Source of the DNA: Bradyrhizobium pachyrhizi
GTDB lineage: Bacteria; Pseudomonadota; Alphaproteobacteria; Rhizobiales; Xanthobacteraceae
NCBI RefSeq assembly: GCF_001189245.1
Contig: NZ_LFIQ01000119.1
Location: forward strand, 322,575 to 386,574
DNA length: 64,000 bases
Reading direction: 5' to 3'
This document shows, piece after piece, positions 50,035 through 59,460 of this stretch; within the stretch, counting starts at the first letter, position 1; every line of letters starts with the position of its first letter. A program made the translations under genes and the position numbers. The notes under the pieces were generated by a model. It saw only the letters and a list, made by a program, of their open reading frames with translations, ran no database searches and was not told the origin of the DNA.

Positions 50035-50565
50035 ATGCGCTTTGAAGCAACAGGACTTGACGGAGCGTGGCTCGTCAAACTCGAGCCTGCACACGATGAG
50101 CGCGGCTTTTTCGCGCGCACATTCTGCGAAGACGAGTTTCGCGCATACGGGCTCGTGACCAGATTTCCCCAGCACAGCATCTCGAGCTCCTCGCGCAAGG
50201 CGACATTGCGCGGAATGCACTTTCAGAATGAGCCGCACGGCGAGGTTAAGCTCGTGCGCTGCTTGAACGGATCGATTTGGGACGTCATCATCGATCTGCG
50301 TGCGAACTCGCCGACCTTTCGTCAATGGCGCGGCTTCGAGCTTTCAGCGGAGAACGGTTCGCAGCTCTACATCCCCAAGGGGTTCGCGCACGGCTTTCAA
50401 ACCTTGAGCGACAACGTTCAGGTCAATTATCTGATTTCGGAGTTCTACGAGCCTTCGGCTGCTAACGGCGTCCGATACGACGACCCGATGTTCGGCATCA
50501 GCTGGCCTCTGGCCATAAGCACGATCTCCGATAAGGACCTGAACTGGCCGCGCCGGGGTGCGTGA
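50035..50565 (+). CDS. rfbC: dTDP-4-dehydrorhamnose 3,5-epimerase family protein
   Basis: A 176-residue cupin-fold epimerase, close to the usual 180-185. Motifs are LEPAHDERGFFARTFCEDEF, QHSISSSSRKATLRGMHFQNEPHGEVKLVRCLNGSIWDV (catalytic His) and LYIPKGFAHGFQTLSD, with a later YEPSAANGVRYDDPMFGI. I use the ATG at 50035; an ATG at 50026 is three bases after GGGAGTGG and therefore less likely. It is transcribed divergently from the methyltransferase gene. No rfbA, rfbB or rfbD gene accompanies it, so it may act on the CDP-sugar made here. Confidence 0.9.
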   Translation: MRFEATGLDGAWLVKLEPAHDERGFFARTFCEDEFRAYGLVTRFPQHSISSSSRKATLRGMHFQNEPHGEVKLVRCLNGSIWDVIIDLRANSPTFRQWRGFELSAENGSQLYIPKGFAHGFQTLSDNVQVNYLISEFYEPSAANGVRYDDPMFGISWPLAISTISDKDLNWPRRGA

Positions 50566-50569
50566 GCGC

Positions 50570-51889
50570 TTACTGCACAGGCGCGAGGAGTCCGTGGCGC
50601 TCGAGCACTTTTGCTGTCTTCAGAATGACCGGGAACGGCAGGTCGGCACGCCTGGCGATATCAAGCAGAGAATGATGCCCATCGGACAGATTTAGGATCC
50701 ACAGCATCGCCATGTTGGCTGCAGCGGCGTCCTTGTCACCGCCGATCGCACCATAGAGTCCGCGTCTGCCCAGTTGCGGTTCGCCTTTCGGTGACGTGTT
50801 ATAGTAGCTGCGGTTGCCTTCGAGCAGGTCGATGACTTCGGAAATGATGCGGAAAGATTCCCCGAGGTGCTCCGGCCGAATGAAGCTCAGGTCGTCGGCC
50901 GAGGTGTGATACTGCGGGATGGCGCCGAAGCGGCTGCGCTGAAACAATCCCACCGGCAGGTTGAACCCCGGCGAGCAGTATTGCCGCTCATCATAACCGT
51001 AGGGCGAAAACTCCAATATCGTCGGCGCCAGTTTGGAATGCTGCAGCGTGTGTATCATTGCACGGTCGATTTCGGCATCGCCCTGCCTGCTCTTCTTGTA
51101 TGTCGGACCGGCGCCGTCTCCGACCATTGATACCACGAGGCCATGCTTGATACGAGACACACGATGCTCGTTGCGGGCGAGCCAGGTGATCGCGCCAATC
51201 GTTCCCGGCGCAAAGAGAAACCGATAGCTGTATCGCGTTCGCATCTGAGAGATGCGGCTTGCGATCTCCGCGAGCAGGGCCAGGCCCGAACAGTTGTCAT
51301 TGGCAAGCGAGGGATGGCAAACATGCGCCGACAGAAGCACCTCGTCGTCTGACTCTCCCTGGTGAAGATACTCACCATAGGTCAAATGCCCGTCGGCGAG
51401 GGTCGAGTCGATCACGACCTCGTAGCTATCCTCCCGCAGTTGCTCCAGCTGTCGGTGGGCCATGCAGAAAGCCCAGTTTTCCTGGTAGTAAGACGTTCGG
51501 TATGGGACCAGGTCCGGCTGATCGGGCAATGTGAAGACGTGGGACTTAAGGTCGTCCAGCGACATGGTGCGGCACACCGGCACGCTGTAGCTCATGACGT
51601 GCAGGTTGGATTCGTTGAAATCCACGACTTTCCGGCCGCGCGGGTCCTTGATGTACGCGTCCCGGATGTTCCACTCACGCGGCACGACCCAGTCGAGAAC
51701 GGGTGTACCGGTCGGCACCTCGTGGACATCAAGGGAGATGTGCGCACCGATCTCCCGAAGGGTCTGCCGCACACCGTCACCGGTAATACTGCGGCAGATC
51801 GGGTAGATCCTTTCCGCAAGCGCAAACATCCTCGCGCCTGCACTTGTGACGTCGTCTGCCGCCGACACGCCGTCCTCCTGGTGTGTCAA
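50570..51889 (-). CDS. DUF4910 aminopeptidase-like protein
   Basis: A 439-residue protein with an M28-like zinc-peptidase fold and a C-terminal winged helix. Features are RIYPICRSITGDGVRQTLREIG, the DUF2172-like NIRDAYIKDPRGRKVVDFNESNLHVMSYS, LLSAHVCHPSLANDNCSGLALLAEIA (metal His and Asp), DERQYCSPGFNLPVGLFQR and the late HTSADD. Its end (DIARRADLPFPVILKTAKVLERHGLL) is the helix-turn-helix. DUF4910 genes are frequent in O-antigen and C-methyl-sugar clusters, but no sugar reaction is proven. It converges on rfbC with a four-base gap. Confidence 0.87.
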   Translation of the reverse strand: MTHQEDGVSAADDVTSAGARMFALAERIYPICRSITGDGVRQTLREIGAHISLDVHEVPTGTPVLDWVVPREWNIRDAYIKDPRGRKVVDFNESNLHVMSYSVPVCRTMSLDDLKSHVFTLPDQPDLVPYRTSYYQENWAFCMAHRQLEQLREDSYEVVIDSTLADGHLTYGEYLHQGESDDEVLLSAHVCHPSLANDNCSGLALLAEIASRISQMRTRYSYRFLFAPGTIGAITWLARNEHRVSRIKHGLVVSMVGDGAGPTYKKSRQGDAEIDRAMIHTLQHSKLAPTILEFSPYGYDERQYCSPGFNLPVGLFQRSRFGAIPQYHTSADDLSFIRPEHLGESFRIISEVIDLLEGNRSYYNTSPKGEPQLGRRGLYGAIGGDKDAAAANMAMLWILNLSDGHHSLLDIARRADLPFPVILKTAKVLERHGLLAPVQ

Positions 51890-51906
51890 ATCGATCGGCG
51901 CGTGTA

Positions 51907-52977
51907 TTAGTTCGCGACGAGTGCCGATTGCCCGACGCCCTGCCTCGACTTTACATGGCGGAGATCCGCATCGAGCACGCCGTCCGCCAGCAGCTTGTTG
52001 ACGTGGCTGATGCGCTGATACCGGGGACCTTCGAACTCTTCGAGCGTGATGCCCGAGGCCCGGTAGGCCTTATAAAGCTGCTCCGCGCCCATCTTCGCAT
52101 CCCATCGCGGCTTGAACTCCGGCAGCCGGGTTCGGATCTTTTCGAAGCTCACCCGATAGGACCGCGTGTCGGGGCCAGCGCCATCGGCGAATTCGATCTG
52201 ACAGCCAGGGACAACATCGGCGACGATCTTCGCGAGATCGCGGATCTGGTAGTTGTGCGCCGTCTGGCCGACGTTGAAGGCTTCATTGAACACCGCCGCC
52301 TCGGGAGCTTCCATCGCCGCGACAAAGGCGCGGGAGATGTCCTCAATGTGAACGATGGGCCGCCAGGGCGTGCCGTCCGACTTCAAGAGGATCTTTCGCG
52401 TTGTCACCGCCCAGGCGACGAGATTGTTCAGCACGACATCGAATCGGAGCCGGGGAGATACGCCGTAAGCCGTTGCCGGTCGCAGGTAGACCGGACAAAA
52501 TCCGTCACCGGCGAGGCCGGCAATATCGCGCTCCGACTGCACCTTGGATTCGCCATAGGCAGTCACCGGGTTGAGCGCTCCGGTTTCGTCGATCATCCCG
52601 TCGCCCGCCTTGCCGTAGTTGCTGCAGGAGGATGCAAACACGAACCGTCGCACACCGGCTTGCTTGGCCAGTTGCGCGAGGCGCACGCTGGCTACGTGAT
52701 TGATCTGGTCGGTAAGGCCAGGTCTCAGATTGCCGAGCGGATCGTTCGACAGCGCGGCAAGATGCAGGATCGCGTCAAAAGCCTTCAGGTCCGCAAGTTC
52801 GACGTCTCGCGTGTCCTTGCAAATGGCCGGCACATCCACGATCGACCCGCCCTCTGCAAATGTGCAGCGAGAGTACAGATCGCTGTCGAGGCCAACGACT
52901 TCATGCCCGGCACGCCATAGCATCGGGGTGAGCACTGTACCGATGTAGCCGAGATGTCCGCTCACGAGAACGCGCAT
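51907..52977 (-). CDS. NAD-dependent sugar epimerase/dehydratase (extended SDR)
   Basis: A 356-residue extended short-chain dehydrogenase acting on nucleotide sugars. The cofactor motif is [12 protein letters not shown] (GxxGxxG), the catalytic pair is in [14 protein letters not shown] (Tyr-x3-Lys), and the Ser is in [12 protein letters not shown]. Substrate-side text is [13 protein letters not shown] and [17 protein letters not shown]. It lies 17 bases upstream of the DUF4910 gene on the same strand, and the two are probably co-transcribed. The reaction could be a reduction or epimerisation of the CDP-4-keto sugar. Confidence 0.9.
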   Translation of the reverse strand: MRVLVSGHLGYIGTVLTPMLWRAGHEVVGLDSDLYSRCTFAEGGSIVDVPAICKDTRDVELADLKAFDAILHLAALSNDPLGNLRPGLTDQINHVASVRLAQLAKQAGVRRFVFASSCSNYGKAGDGMIDETGALNPVTAYGESKVQSERDIAGLAGDGFCPVYLRPATAYGVSPRLRFDVVLNNLVAWAVTTRKILLKSDGTPWRPIVHIEDISRAFVAAMEAPEAAVFNEAFNVGQTAHNYQIRDLAKIVADVVPGCQIEFADGAGPDTRSYRVSFEKIRTRLPEFKPRWDAKMGAEQLYKAYRASGITLEEFEGPRYQRISHVNKLLADGVLDADLRHVKSRQGVGQSALVAN

Positions 52978-53097
52978 CTTAACGCCTCCAAATTTATTCT
53001 GTTTCTATCCCCCCTGCTTATTTCAAAATCGCTCACTGATGCACGTGTTTGTAAAACCTTAGTTAATGGCACGCTTGAAATAGCGGGAACGATCCGC

Positions 53098-54081
53098 TCA
53101 AGACGACGGGAAATGGTTGAGCCGTCCGCCATGATCGTTGACGTCGCCGGTTGCGGCGCCAGCCGAGAGACGCCGCAGCAGCGCTTGGGGAACTCTGCGT
53201 AGTTGCCGGTGAAGCCGGTAACGAGTGGTGGAACGGCTGACGTCGAAACGATTGGCCAATTCTCCGCCGAACGCCACAACGAATTTGTATCGCGCCTCGT
53301 TCTCAATTCCGCCATCGAAATCGAAATGAAGGCCCCGCTCGTGCGCCAGCTCGATGCCACTCCAGAGGAGCAGACTTACTGCGCCTGGATGGGCAATGCT
53401 CCTGTCCCGCGATGACAGGAAATAGTGCACGAACTTGTGGTCCCAGACAAAGAAGACCTGGGCGTGGACGTTGTTGTTCGAGTCCACCGCCGCGAGGATC
53501 CTGCATTGCTGTCGCTCGCTCGCGGCGGCATAGACAGCTTCCAATCGCGAGAGGTCGAAATACGATTTCGCGCCCTCCAGGTTAGCCTGGTAATACTTCA
53601 CGAAGTATTTTGGGGACGTGACTTCGCGAATGGCAAGCCGTTCCCGCGCGCGTCGTATCACGTTCTTCGTCTTGTCGCGCAATCCCGACCAGAGCTCGTC
53701 TCGGGAGATCGTGCATTTCAGCATGAAAGTCGGATGCGCCCGCACCTCGTAGCCGCACGCGAGGAACGCGGCCACATCGCTGAACCCGGTATCGAGCGTC
53801 ATCTCGACGTGATCGAAATCCGCGACCTGCTTGAGCAGGTCAGTGATGACCGCATGCGCCAACCGCATGCGTGCTTCCGTCTTGCCGGACTGCAGCGTGA
53901 CTGTCGGCCCGAGAAAGCGCGTGATTTGAGGCATCTCGCATATGTTCATCCCGCCTTCAGTACGCGTGACGAACCGGAGAGAACCAACAACGCGCCCGCC
54001 ACGCGAACAAGTGACTTCGCGCCAGCCACCGGGAGCCAGCGCATCCAGCCACCAATCCTCGTGAAAGACCGATTTGCGCAT
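53098..54081 (-). CDS. FemAB/GNAT-like acyltransferase family protein
   Basis: A 327-residue protein of the BioF2/FemAB-like acetyltransferase group. Landmarks are FHEDWWLDALAPGGW, LRDKTKNVIRRARERL, YFDLSRLEAVYAAASERQQCRILAAV and SSRDRSIAHPGAVSLLLWSGIELAHERGLHFDFDGGIE. Such proteins add acyl or aminoacyl groups to sugar amines in polysaccharide loci. The ATG at 54081 follows GGAAGAGG; the frame continues to 54156 without a better start. It stands alone with about 120 bases to the epimerase gene downstream. The acceptor may be the amine freed by the PIG-L deacetylase. Confidence 0.8.
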   Translation of the reverse strand: MRKSVFHEDWWLDALAPGGWREVTCSRGGRVVGSLRFVTRTEGGMNICEMPQITRFLGPTVTLQSGKTEARMRLAHAVITDLLKQVADFDHVEMTLDTGFSDVAAFLACGYEVRAHPTFMLKCTISRDELWSGLRDKTKNVIRRARERLAIREVTSPKYFVKYYQANLEGAKSYFDLSRLEAVYAAASERQQCRILAAVDSNNNVHAQVFFVWDHKFVHYFLSSRDRSIAHPGAVSLLLWSGIELAHERGLHFDFDGGIENEARYKFVVAFGGELANRFDVSRSTTRYRLHRQLRRVPQALLRRLSAGAATGDVNDHGGRLNHFPSS

Positions 54082-54328
54082 CAAATTCCTCTTCCGGAGA
54101 CTAACCGGATAGCGAATCGGCAATCTGATTAAACCAAAACGTGCAGAAATGCCCAAGGTCCGCGCGGATCAGAAGGCCTTAGCTTCTATTGTAGTTAACG
54201 ACGTCTGCAGCATTTAAATCGGGGCGCTCGCCTAGTTAGCCTCTGAGTTCGTCGTCGGTCAGGTGACGCATTGACGCAATACCGCGCCTGTTCAAAACAT
54301 ATTTAATCATTGCCCACGAGGCATGTGC

Positions 54329-56290
54329 TCACTGCGAACTTTTGCGTGCCGATCCATCCAAATTCGGCTGCACGAACGGCGTGCCGGCGTCATAGCGCGC
54401 TTTGGCCGGAAGCACATGAAGCTTCGTCTCTCCGACCGGGTCCACCCAAGGCCAATCGTATCCGCGCCCGACATCGAAGAACGGGGGGCGGCTTGCGAGG
54501 TACATGGAAGCAGGCAGGGCGCGATCCTCGCTTCCGGAATCCCAGTGCGTTTTGTTGGTGAGGTAATCAAAATTGCCATATCGAATCGTGGACATCGCAA
54601 CCTTTGCGTCCGTCGGATATGGCTTCACGGCGTCCCAGCCGAGCATCCAGACGCCGGGCTTTGCATCGGTAAAGCGGGTTTCATACGACCAGCCGTCCAT
54701 CTGACCGGGAACCCCGAGCACGTTTCCTATGAAAGACATCCAGTAGGAATACGCCATCAGGCCGGCGGCGCGCCGCGGCCCATTGCGGGGCTGCGACATA
54801 TCATCGATGGTCCCGCCAGCCTGATTGTCGAACGCTGCCCGGACGCCGCGTAGATAGTTGCGGAAAAACGTGTGATAGATGCTGTTGCCGTGAGTGTCGT
54901 CGCTGTCGGCGTTCTGAGCGTAGTTGCCCTCGAACAAGACGTGATGGGCGCCCACCATGTGGCTGGCGTTGAGCCCGGTCTCGATCCAGGCTCCATTCGT
55001 ATTGATGTAACCCATGTCCATGTAGTTATAGCCGACCACGGAGCCCGCCCCGGCGGAACGCGCCACCACCAGCTTGTTGGCCCTCACGGCAATTCCATTC
55101 TCGATCAGAACTTCCGACGATCCGGCGGAAAGACTAATGGCATATCCGCCTCCGCCGGGTTGAGCCCAGGCCGCGTCGTGCACGTAGAACTCGCGTAGTT
55201 CGACCCGGAAGGAGTTGTGAATTGCAAAGCCTTCGCCGTGCCAAACCGAATTGTCGACGTTCTTCGCCCACGAAGAAGCAGCCCAATTGAAGCGAAGATT
55301 GCCCGCGTCGCCCCCCTTGAGCGCCAGATCTTCGACGCCCGCGTGCTTCACATGCGGCTGCGCGAACCGTGACAGTTGAGCGGCGTTTGCCTTCCGATAG
55401 CTGATGTGAATTGGGGTCGTGAAGGTGATCCTGGAACCGGAGACGGTGCTGATCTCCTTGACCTCGGCAACAGGCCGATCAGGTCTCCCGAACCACGATC
55501 CAGCGCTTTGCGGCGTCGATGGAAACGCATCGGGTGCAAAGTCATCGACAAACTGAATCGCAGGTTTGTGCTTTTGCCAGACAACCCTGAAATCTTCCGA
55601 CGCCCAGATCTGCCCTCGCCCCTGCGGGTCGACACGCCAATCGGCGGCCGACGCCTCGTCGAGCAGCACGATCTGTCCAGGCACAAAGCCCGCGGCGTCG
55701 TCGACCTCGACCGTTCTTTCGCCCTTTATTGCATCATTCCGAAGGTTCGCCGATCGCACGGCATTGACCGTATCGCTCGTGCTGGAGAAAAGCGACGGTC
55801 CCACCACGACCAGCGGAGACGGCCTGGCACCGACTGCGTCATTGAAAGGTTTCGCGCCATCCTGCTTTTCGAGCGTCGTCCGGCCCGGACCGGAGCCGCG
55901 CAGGGTAATTGCCTTGTTGAGCAGCAGGAAATTGCCGCCATTGATCAGAAACCGTCCCGCCGCCAGTTGCACGACCTGCCCTACCGGGCATGCGTTGATT
56001 GCGCCCTGGATTGCCGCAGCGTCATCGAGTGTGCCGCCACGAGGCGACAGCGTCGCGCAGATGGTTTTTCGAGAGGGTATCCCACCTTCAGCCATCAGGC
56101 CGGGTTGCCAGGTCGTCCCGCGATCTGAGGGCAGTATTTCCATCGAGTCGAGAGCAAATGCGGACGAATGGCTTGAGCATGCAACGAAGATCATCGTTGC
56201 AGCCAAACACCGCCAATGCCGCCGCAGGGCCGCCCGCATCGTCTCGTGACCAGGGTTGCGCCGCGTCGCGATGACCTTCCGGTTGAACAT
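54329..56290 (-). CDS. Secreted pectate-lyase-like beta-helix protein
   Basis: A 653-residue exported protein. The signal peptide is CLAATMIFVACSSHSSAFA. The start of the mature part, TLDDAAAIQGAINACPVGQVVQLAAGRFLINGG, is the pectate-lyase-3 type entry, and LRGSGPGRTTLEKQDG follows. The rest has right-handed beta-helix character (HAGVEDLALKGGDAG, IENGIAVRANKLVVARSAGAGSVVGYNYMDMGY). It is probably a polysaccharide lyase or hydrolase that trims or releases the exported polymer. The ATG at 56290 has GAGG four bases upstream; 56239 is an alternative. It lies just after the O-antigen-ligase-like gene on the same strand. Confidence 0.8.
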   Translation of the reverse strand: MFNRKVIATRRNPGHETMRAALRRHWRCLAATMIFVACSSHSSAFALDSMEILPSDRGTTWQPGLMAEGGIPSRKTICATLSPRGGTLDDAAAIQGAINACPVGQVVQLAAGRFLINGGNFLLLNKAITLRGSGPGRTTLEKQDGAKPFNDAVGARPSPLVVVGPSLFSSTSDTVNAVRSANLRNDAIKGERTVEVDDAAGFVPGQIVLLDEASAADWRVDPQGRGQIWASEDFRVVWQKHKPAIQFVDDFAPDAFPSTPQSAGSWFGRPDRPVAEVKEISTVSGSRITFTTPIHISYRKANAAQLSRFAQPHVKHAGVEDLALKGGDAGNLRFNWAASSWAKNVDNSVWHGEGFAIHNSFRVELREFYVHDAAWAQPGGGGYAISLSAGSSEVLIENGIAVRANKLVVARSAGAGSVVGYNYMDMGYINTNGAWIETGLNASHMVGAHHVLFEGNYAQNADSDDTHGNSIYHTFFRNYLRGVRAAFDNQAGGTIDDMSQPRNGPRRAAGLMAYSYWMSFIGNVLGVPGQMDGWSYETRFTDAKPGVWMLGWDAVKPYPTDAKVAMSTIRYGNFDYLTNKTHWDSGSEDRALPASMYLASRPPFFDVGRGYDWPWVDPVGETKLHVLPAKARYDAGTPFVQPNLDGSARKSSQ

Positions 56291-56334
56291 GCATCCTCTG
56301 ACTTGCAGCGCCAAACCGACTGGCTTCGCGCCTG

Positions 56335-57711
56335 CTAGCGTGACCTCACGACGTTAACGGGAGTAGACGGCGGCCTGAACCGCGGTCCGTGGATGCGCCG
56401 CATTGCTGGGCGCCTGGCTATCGCCAAATTTGCCGCGGGACGCGCCTGCCCCCAATATCTGGCAGCTTCAACCGCGGCTATAACGAACACCACCCACAGC
56501 ATTTCGAAGCCGCGCATCCATGTGCTCTCGAGACCGTTCGTAATGGCAACGTAGAGAACGATCGACAGCAGGATCCATGCCCGCGAAACATCAAAACGCG
56601 CCAGGCGACCAATGCCGTGTATCGTCGCAAGGATGAATCCGACAAGCAGGAAAAATCCCGCATAGCCTAGTTCAAGCAATGTGTCTTCATAACCATTGTG
56701 GGCGTTGGGCATCTCCTTGACCCAGCCCGGCGCTTCCACGATGCTCGGCGCGTCGGGTCCAACCAGCCAGAACGACTGATAACCCCAGCCCAGCAGCGGC
56801 TTCTTTACGATTTGCATATTTGCAAAATCCCAAATGATGGTACGGCCCGTGAAAGTCGAATCGCCGTACAGCATGTACGACACGCGATTCATGCTGATGC
56901 CGGTGACGAACGAAAAGACCATCCAGCAAATCGGTATCGATACGACAATCACCCACACCGGAACGCGGGTAGCCCTGGAAAGCTTGAGCAAGGTCCAGGC
57001 GAACGCCGGGACAAGCACCGCAAGTGCAAGCGCCGTCTTTGAATTGCTCAGCAGCAGCAGCGCGACAGACATGAGCGCGGTAACGATGCCGAGAACCCGT
57101 CGCCGTCCGGGATGAAGCAGCTCATGGAGCGCAAGCAGGAATGCAACGGCAGCGCATTCGCCTAGATAGTTCTTGCCCGAGAAATAGCCCGGGTAGCCCC
57201 ATGTGGCGTACTTCACGTCGATCGGCGGCCTGCCCATGACGAACAGCATGTTCAGCACGGCAGCGATAAAAAAGCACCAGAACAAGCCGCGTAGCAGGTC
57301 GGTCGATCGAGTGGCAACGATCGCCGGGAGCGCGATCGAGGCAATGATCATGGCCTGCTGCGCAAATCTGATCCCTGAAGCCTCCGGCTTGAATGCCCAG
57401 GCAACGCTCGCCCCCGCCAGTGCAAGATAGGCAAACAGTATGATCAGGATCGGCGGAAAGCGGAGTCGCGACCGATTGCGCAGCGCAACGACGAGCGCGA
57501 CTGCGGACAGGATCGGCCAAAAGATTTTGCTCTCTGGTCGAGCTTCCAAAAGACAAGCCGAGTCCGTCGGACTACAGGTCACGAGGATCAGGGGAAAAGC
57601 AATCGTGGCATAGACGCAGGCCAGCAACGGGATGATCGCGTATCCATCGATTACCCGACCGGACGAAGCCGCCAAGCCTGGTCGCTGAGAACGCAATACG
57701 GCTTCGTGCAT
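56335..57711 (-). CDS. O-antigen ligase/polymerase family membrane protein
   Basis: A 458-residue protein with about 11-12 hydrophobic segments, in the Wzy_C/O-antigen-ligase group. A long periplasmic loop carries the typical late motif PLLGWGYQSFWLVGPDAPSIVEAPGWVKEMPNAHNGYEDTLLELG, with the H-N-x-Y-x-x-x-L-x-E-x-G pattern. It joins or polymerises lipid-linked sugar units at the periplasmic face. It is divergent from the Wza-type export gene across a 438-base region. The beta-helix gene follows 44 bases downstream. Confidence 0.87.
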   Translation of the reverse strand: MHEAVLRSQRPGLAASSGRVIDGYAIIPLLACVYATIAFPLILVTCSPTDSACLLEARPESKIFWPILSAVALVVALRNRSRLRFPPILIILFAYLALAGASVAWAFKPEASGIRFAQQAMIIASIALPAIVATRSTDLLRGLFWCFFIAAVLNMLFVMGRPPIDVKYATWGYPGYFSGKNYLGECAAVAFLLALHELLHPGRRRVLGIVTALMSVALLLLSNSKTALALAVLVPAFAWTLLKLSRATRVPVWVIVVSIPICWMVFSFVTGISMNRVSYMLYGDSTFTGRTIIWDFANMQIVKKPLLGWGYQSFWLVGPDAPSIVEAPGWVKEMPNAHNGYEDTLLELGYAGFFLLVGFILATIHGIGRLARFDVSRAWILLSIVLYVAITNGLESTWMRGFEMLWVVFVIAAVEAARYWGQARPAANLAIARRPAMRRIHGPRFRPPSTPVNVVRSR

Positions 57712-58149
57712 GCTCGGTGCCCGTCAACTCCAGTCGCCAAGGCAGCAAGCTGATCGTTAATCGCCTGCCTTGCCCGACCGTGGGGCCGCGCAGCGAAACG
57801 ATCAGCCTCTCAATGGCGCTGGCGCCAACACGTACTCAGACACGGCTCCGAACACCAACGATAAGTCAATCTTTCCTGAATTTTTATAGTGAACGCTTCG
57901 TTAACGCTTGTCCCCTAGCGTGGCGCACAGGGCGGGCTGTTTCGCTTGGTCGATTGATATTCCGGGAAATTGTGGATGCCGCGTAAGTACATGTTTACTC
58001 GCGCAAATTTCTTCCGAGCCTCCGCCCGGCAGTACGGCGGTCGATGCCGGACGGCGACGACCGCAAGCGGCGCGCGAGCAAGCACGAAGAAGAGACCGGC
58101 GTTTACCAAGACTCCGTTCGTTAATCTTCGTTAACCAGGGTCCAATGTC
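57712..58149. other. Intergenic region between O-antigen ligase and Wza-type genes
   Basis: A 438-base divergent promoter region. It holds AACGCTT direct repeats at 57892 and 57903 and three copies of TTCGTTAA at 57897, 58117 and 58127, the last two with a ten-base period. No small gene or RNA was recognised. Confidence 0.55.
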
Positions 58150-59460
58150 GTGCCGAGAAGTGCAGGCAAGAATAGTCAACGAACGCGGTGCCTGACCACT
58201 CGCGAAGTGGCGCCGGCGCATTCGGCTGGCAATTCCTCGCGTCTCAGTGGTGGCCGCCTATTGGGCGCTTTGGCCGTCACAGCGACAATCGCGCTCGCTG
58301 GCTGCTCGACCATGCCGACCTCGGGACCGGCAAGCTCCTATGTCCGCGCGGGGCAGACCGACCCTGAAAGCGTGCACTATGCTCTGGTACGTCTGACGAC
58401 CGACACCGAGAGGGTGCTGGTGCGCAACTCTACGCGGATCGACCGCGTTTTCACGGATCGCCGCGGCCCGCCCGAGATTCGCTTTGGCATCGGCGACACG
58501 GTGAGCGTGACGTTGTTTGAATCGATGGCCGGTGGCCTGTTTACTCCGACCGAAGCCGGTACGCGTCAGGGTAATTACGTCAACTTGCCCAATCAGGCCG
58601 TGAATTACAAAGGCAACATCACGGTTCCGTACGGTGGCTCCATCCGCGCCGCGGGCCGGACACCGGACGAAGTCCAGAATGCAATCGTGAAGTCCCTGCA
58701 GGATCGTGCGATCGAACCACAGGCGGTGGTTGCGCTGGTGGATCAGAAGGCAACCTCGATCAGCGTATTGGGCGAGGTCGGACAGCCTGCGCGTTTGCCT
58801 GCAAGCGCCAGCGGCGAGCGGCTGCTCGACATCATCACGCGGGCGGGCGGCCCCAAAAATCCCGGCTTCGATACCTGGGTGACCCTCGAACGCGATGGAC
58901 GGCACGGTACTGCACCGTTCGGATCGCTGCTCAGCCAACCGGCAAACAACATCTTTGTTCGTCCCCAGGATACGGTCTACGTGTACACGCAGCCGCAAAC
59001 CTTCCTCGCGATGGGCGCCGCCGGGCAACAGGGGCAGTTCTCGTTCGGGGCCTGGCGCCTGTCACTGGCCGAGGCCATGGCGAAGGCGGGTGGCCTTAAG
59101 GATGATCACGCTGACCCTGGGTCGGTGTTTATCTACCGAGGAGAACCACGCGAAGTTGCCAAGCAGCTCGGCGTCGACTGCACTCGCTATAGCGGGCCCC
59201 TTGTCCCCGTTATCTATATTCTCGATTTGAGAGATCCCGGCGGGTACTTCATCGCGACAGAATTCGAGATGCGGAATAAGGATGTCATCTTCGCGTCCAA
59301 CGCAACATCTGTCGAAGCGACAAAGTTCATGACTTACCTTCGGATGATCATCGGCACCGTGAGCGATCCAATCGTCGCCGGGATCGATGCCTACACGCTG
59401 AAGGGACTCGCCAACGGCAGCATCTCCGGAGCGACAACCATCGTTACGTCGTCCCGATGA
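58150..59460 (+). CDS. Wza-type polysaccharide export lipoprotein
   Basis: A 436-residue outer-membrane export protein. A hydrophobic segment ends in the lipobox LAGC, with Cys52 lipidated after cleavage. The Poly_export region reads EIRFGIGDTVSVTLFE, NYKGNITVPYGGSIRAAGRTPDEVQNAIVKSL, and SISVLGEVGQPARLPASASGERLLDIITRAGG is the SLBB domain, with a second one near TVYVYTQPQTFLAMGAAG. The GTG at 58150 leaves about 35 residues before the hydrophobic core, which is long; a GTG at 58207 is possible. It works with the Wzc-like protein at 37106-39313. Its stop overlaps the acyltransferase start in an ATGA. Confidence 0.92.
   Translation: MPRSAGKNSQRTRCLTTREVAPAHSAGNSSRLSGGRLLGALAVTATIALAGCSTMPTSGPASSYVRAGQTDPESVHYALVRLTTDTERVLVRNSTRIDRVFTDRRGPPEIRFGIGDTVSVTLFESMAGGLFTPTEAGTRQGNYVNLPNQAVNYKGNITVPYGGSIRAAGRTPDEVQNAIVKSLQDRAIEPQAVVALVDQKATSISVLGEVGQPARLPASASGERLLDIITRAGGPKNPGFDTWVTLERDGRHGTAPFGSLLSQPANNIFVRPQDTVYVYTQPQTFLAMGAAGQQGQFSFGAWRLSLAEAMAKAGGLKDDHADPGSVFIYRGEPREVAKQLGVDCTRYSGPLVPVIYILDLRDPGGYFIATEFEMRNKDVIFASNATSVEATKFMTYLRMIIGTVSDPIVAGIDAYTLKGLANGSISGATTIVTSSR

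Noticed and set aside
49774-50325. Minus-strand frame opposite the start of rfbC
   Set aside because: It overlaps the conserved epimerase and the methyltransferase start and lacks domain features.
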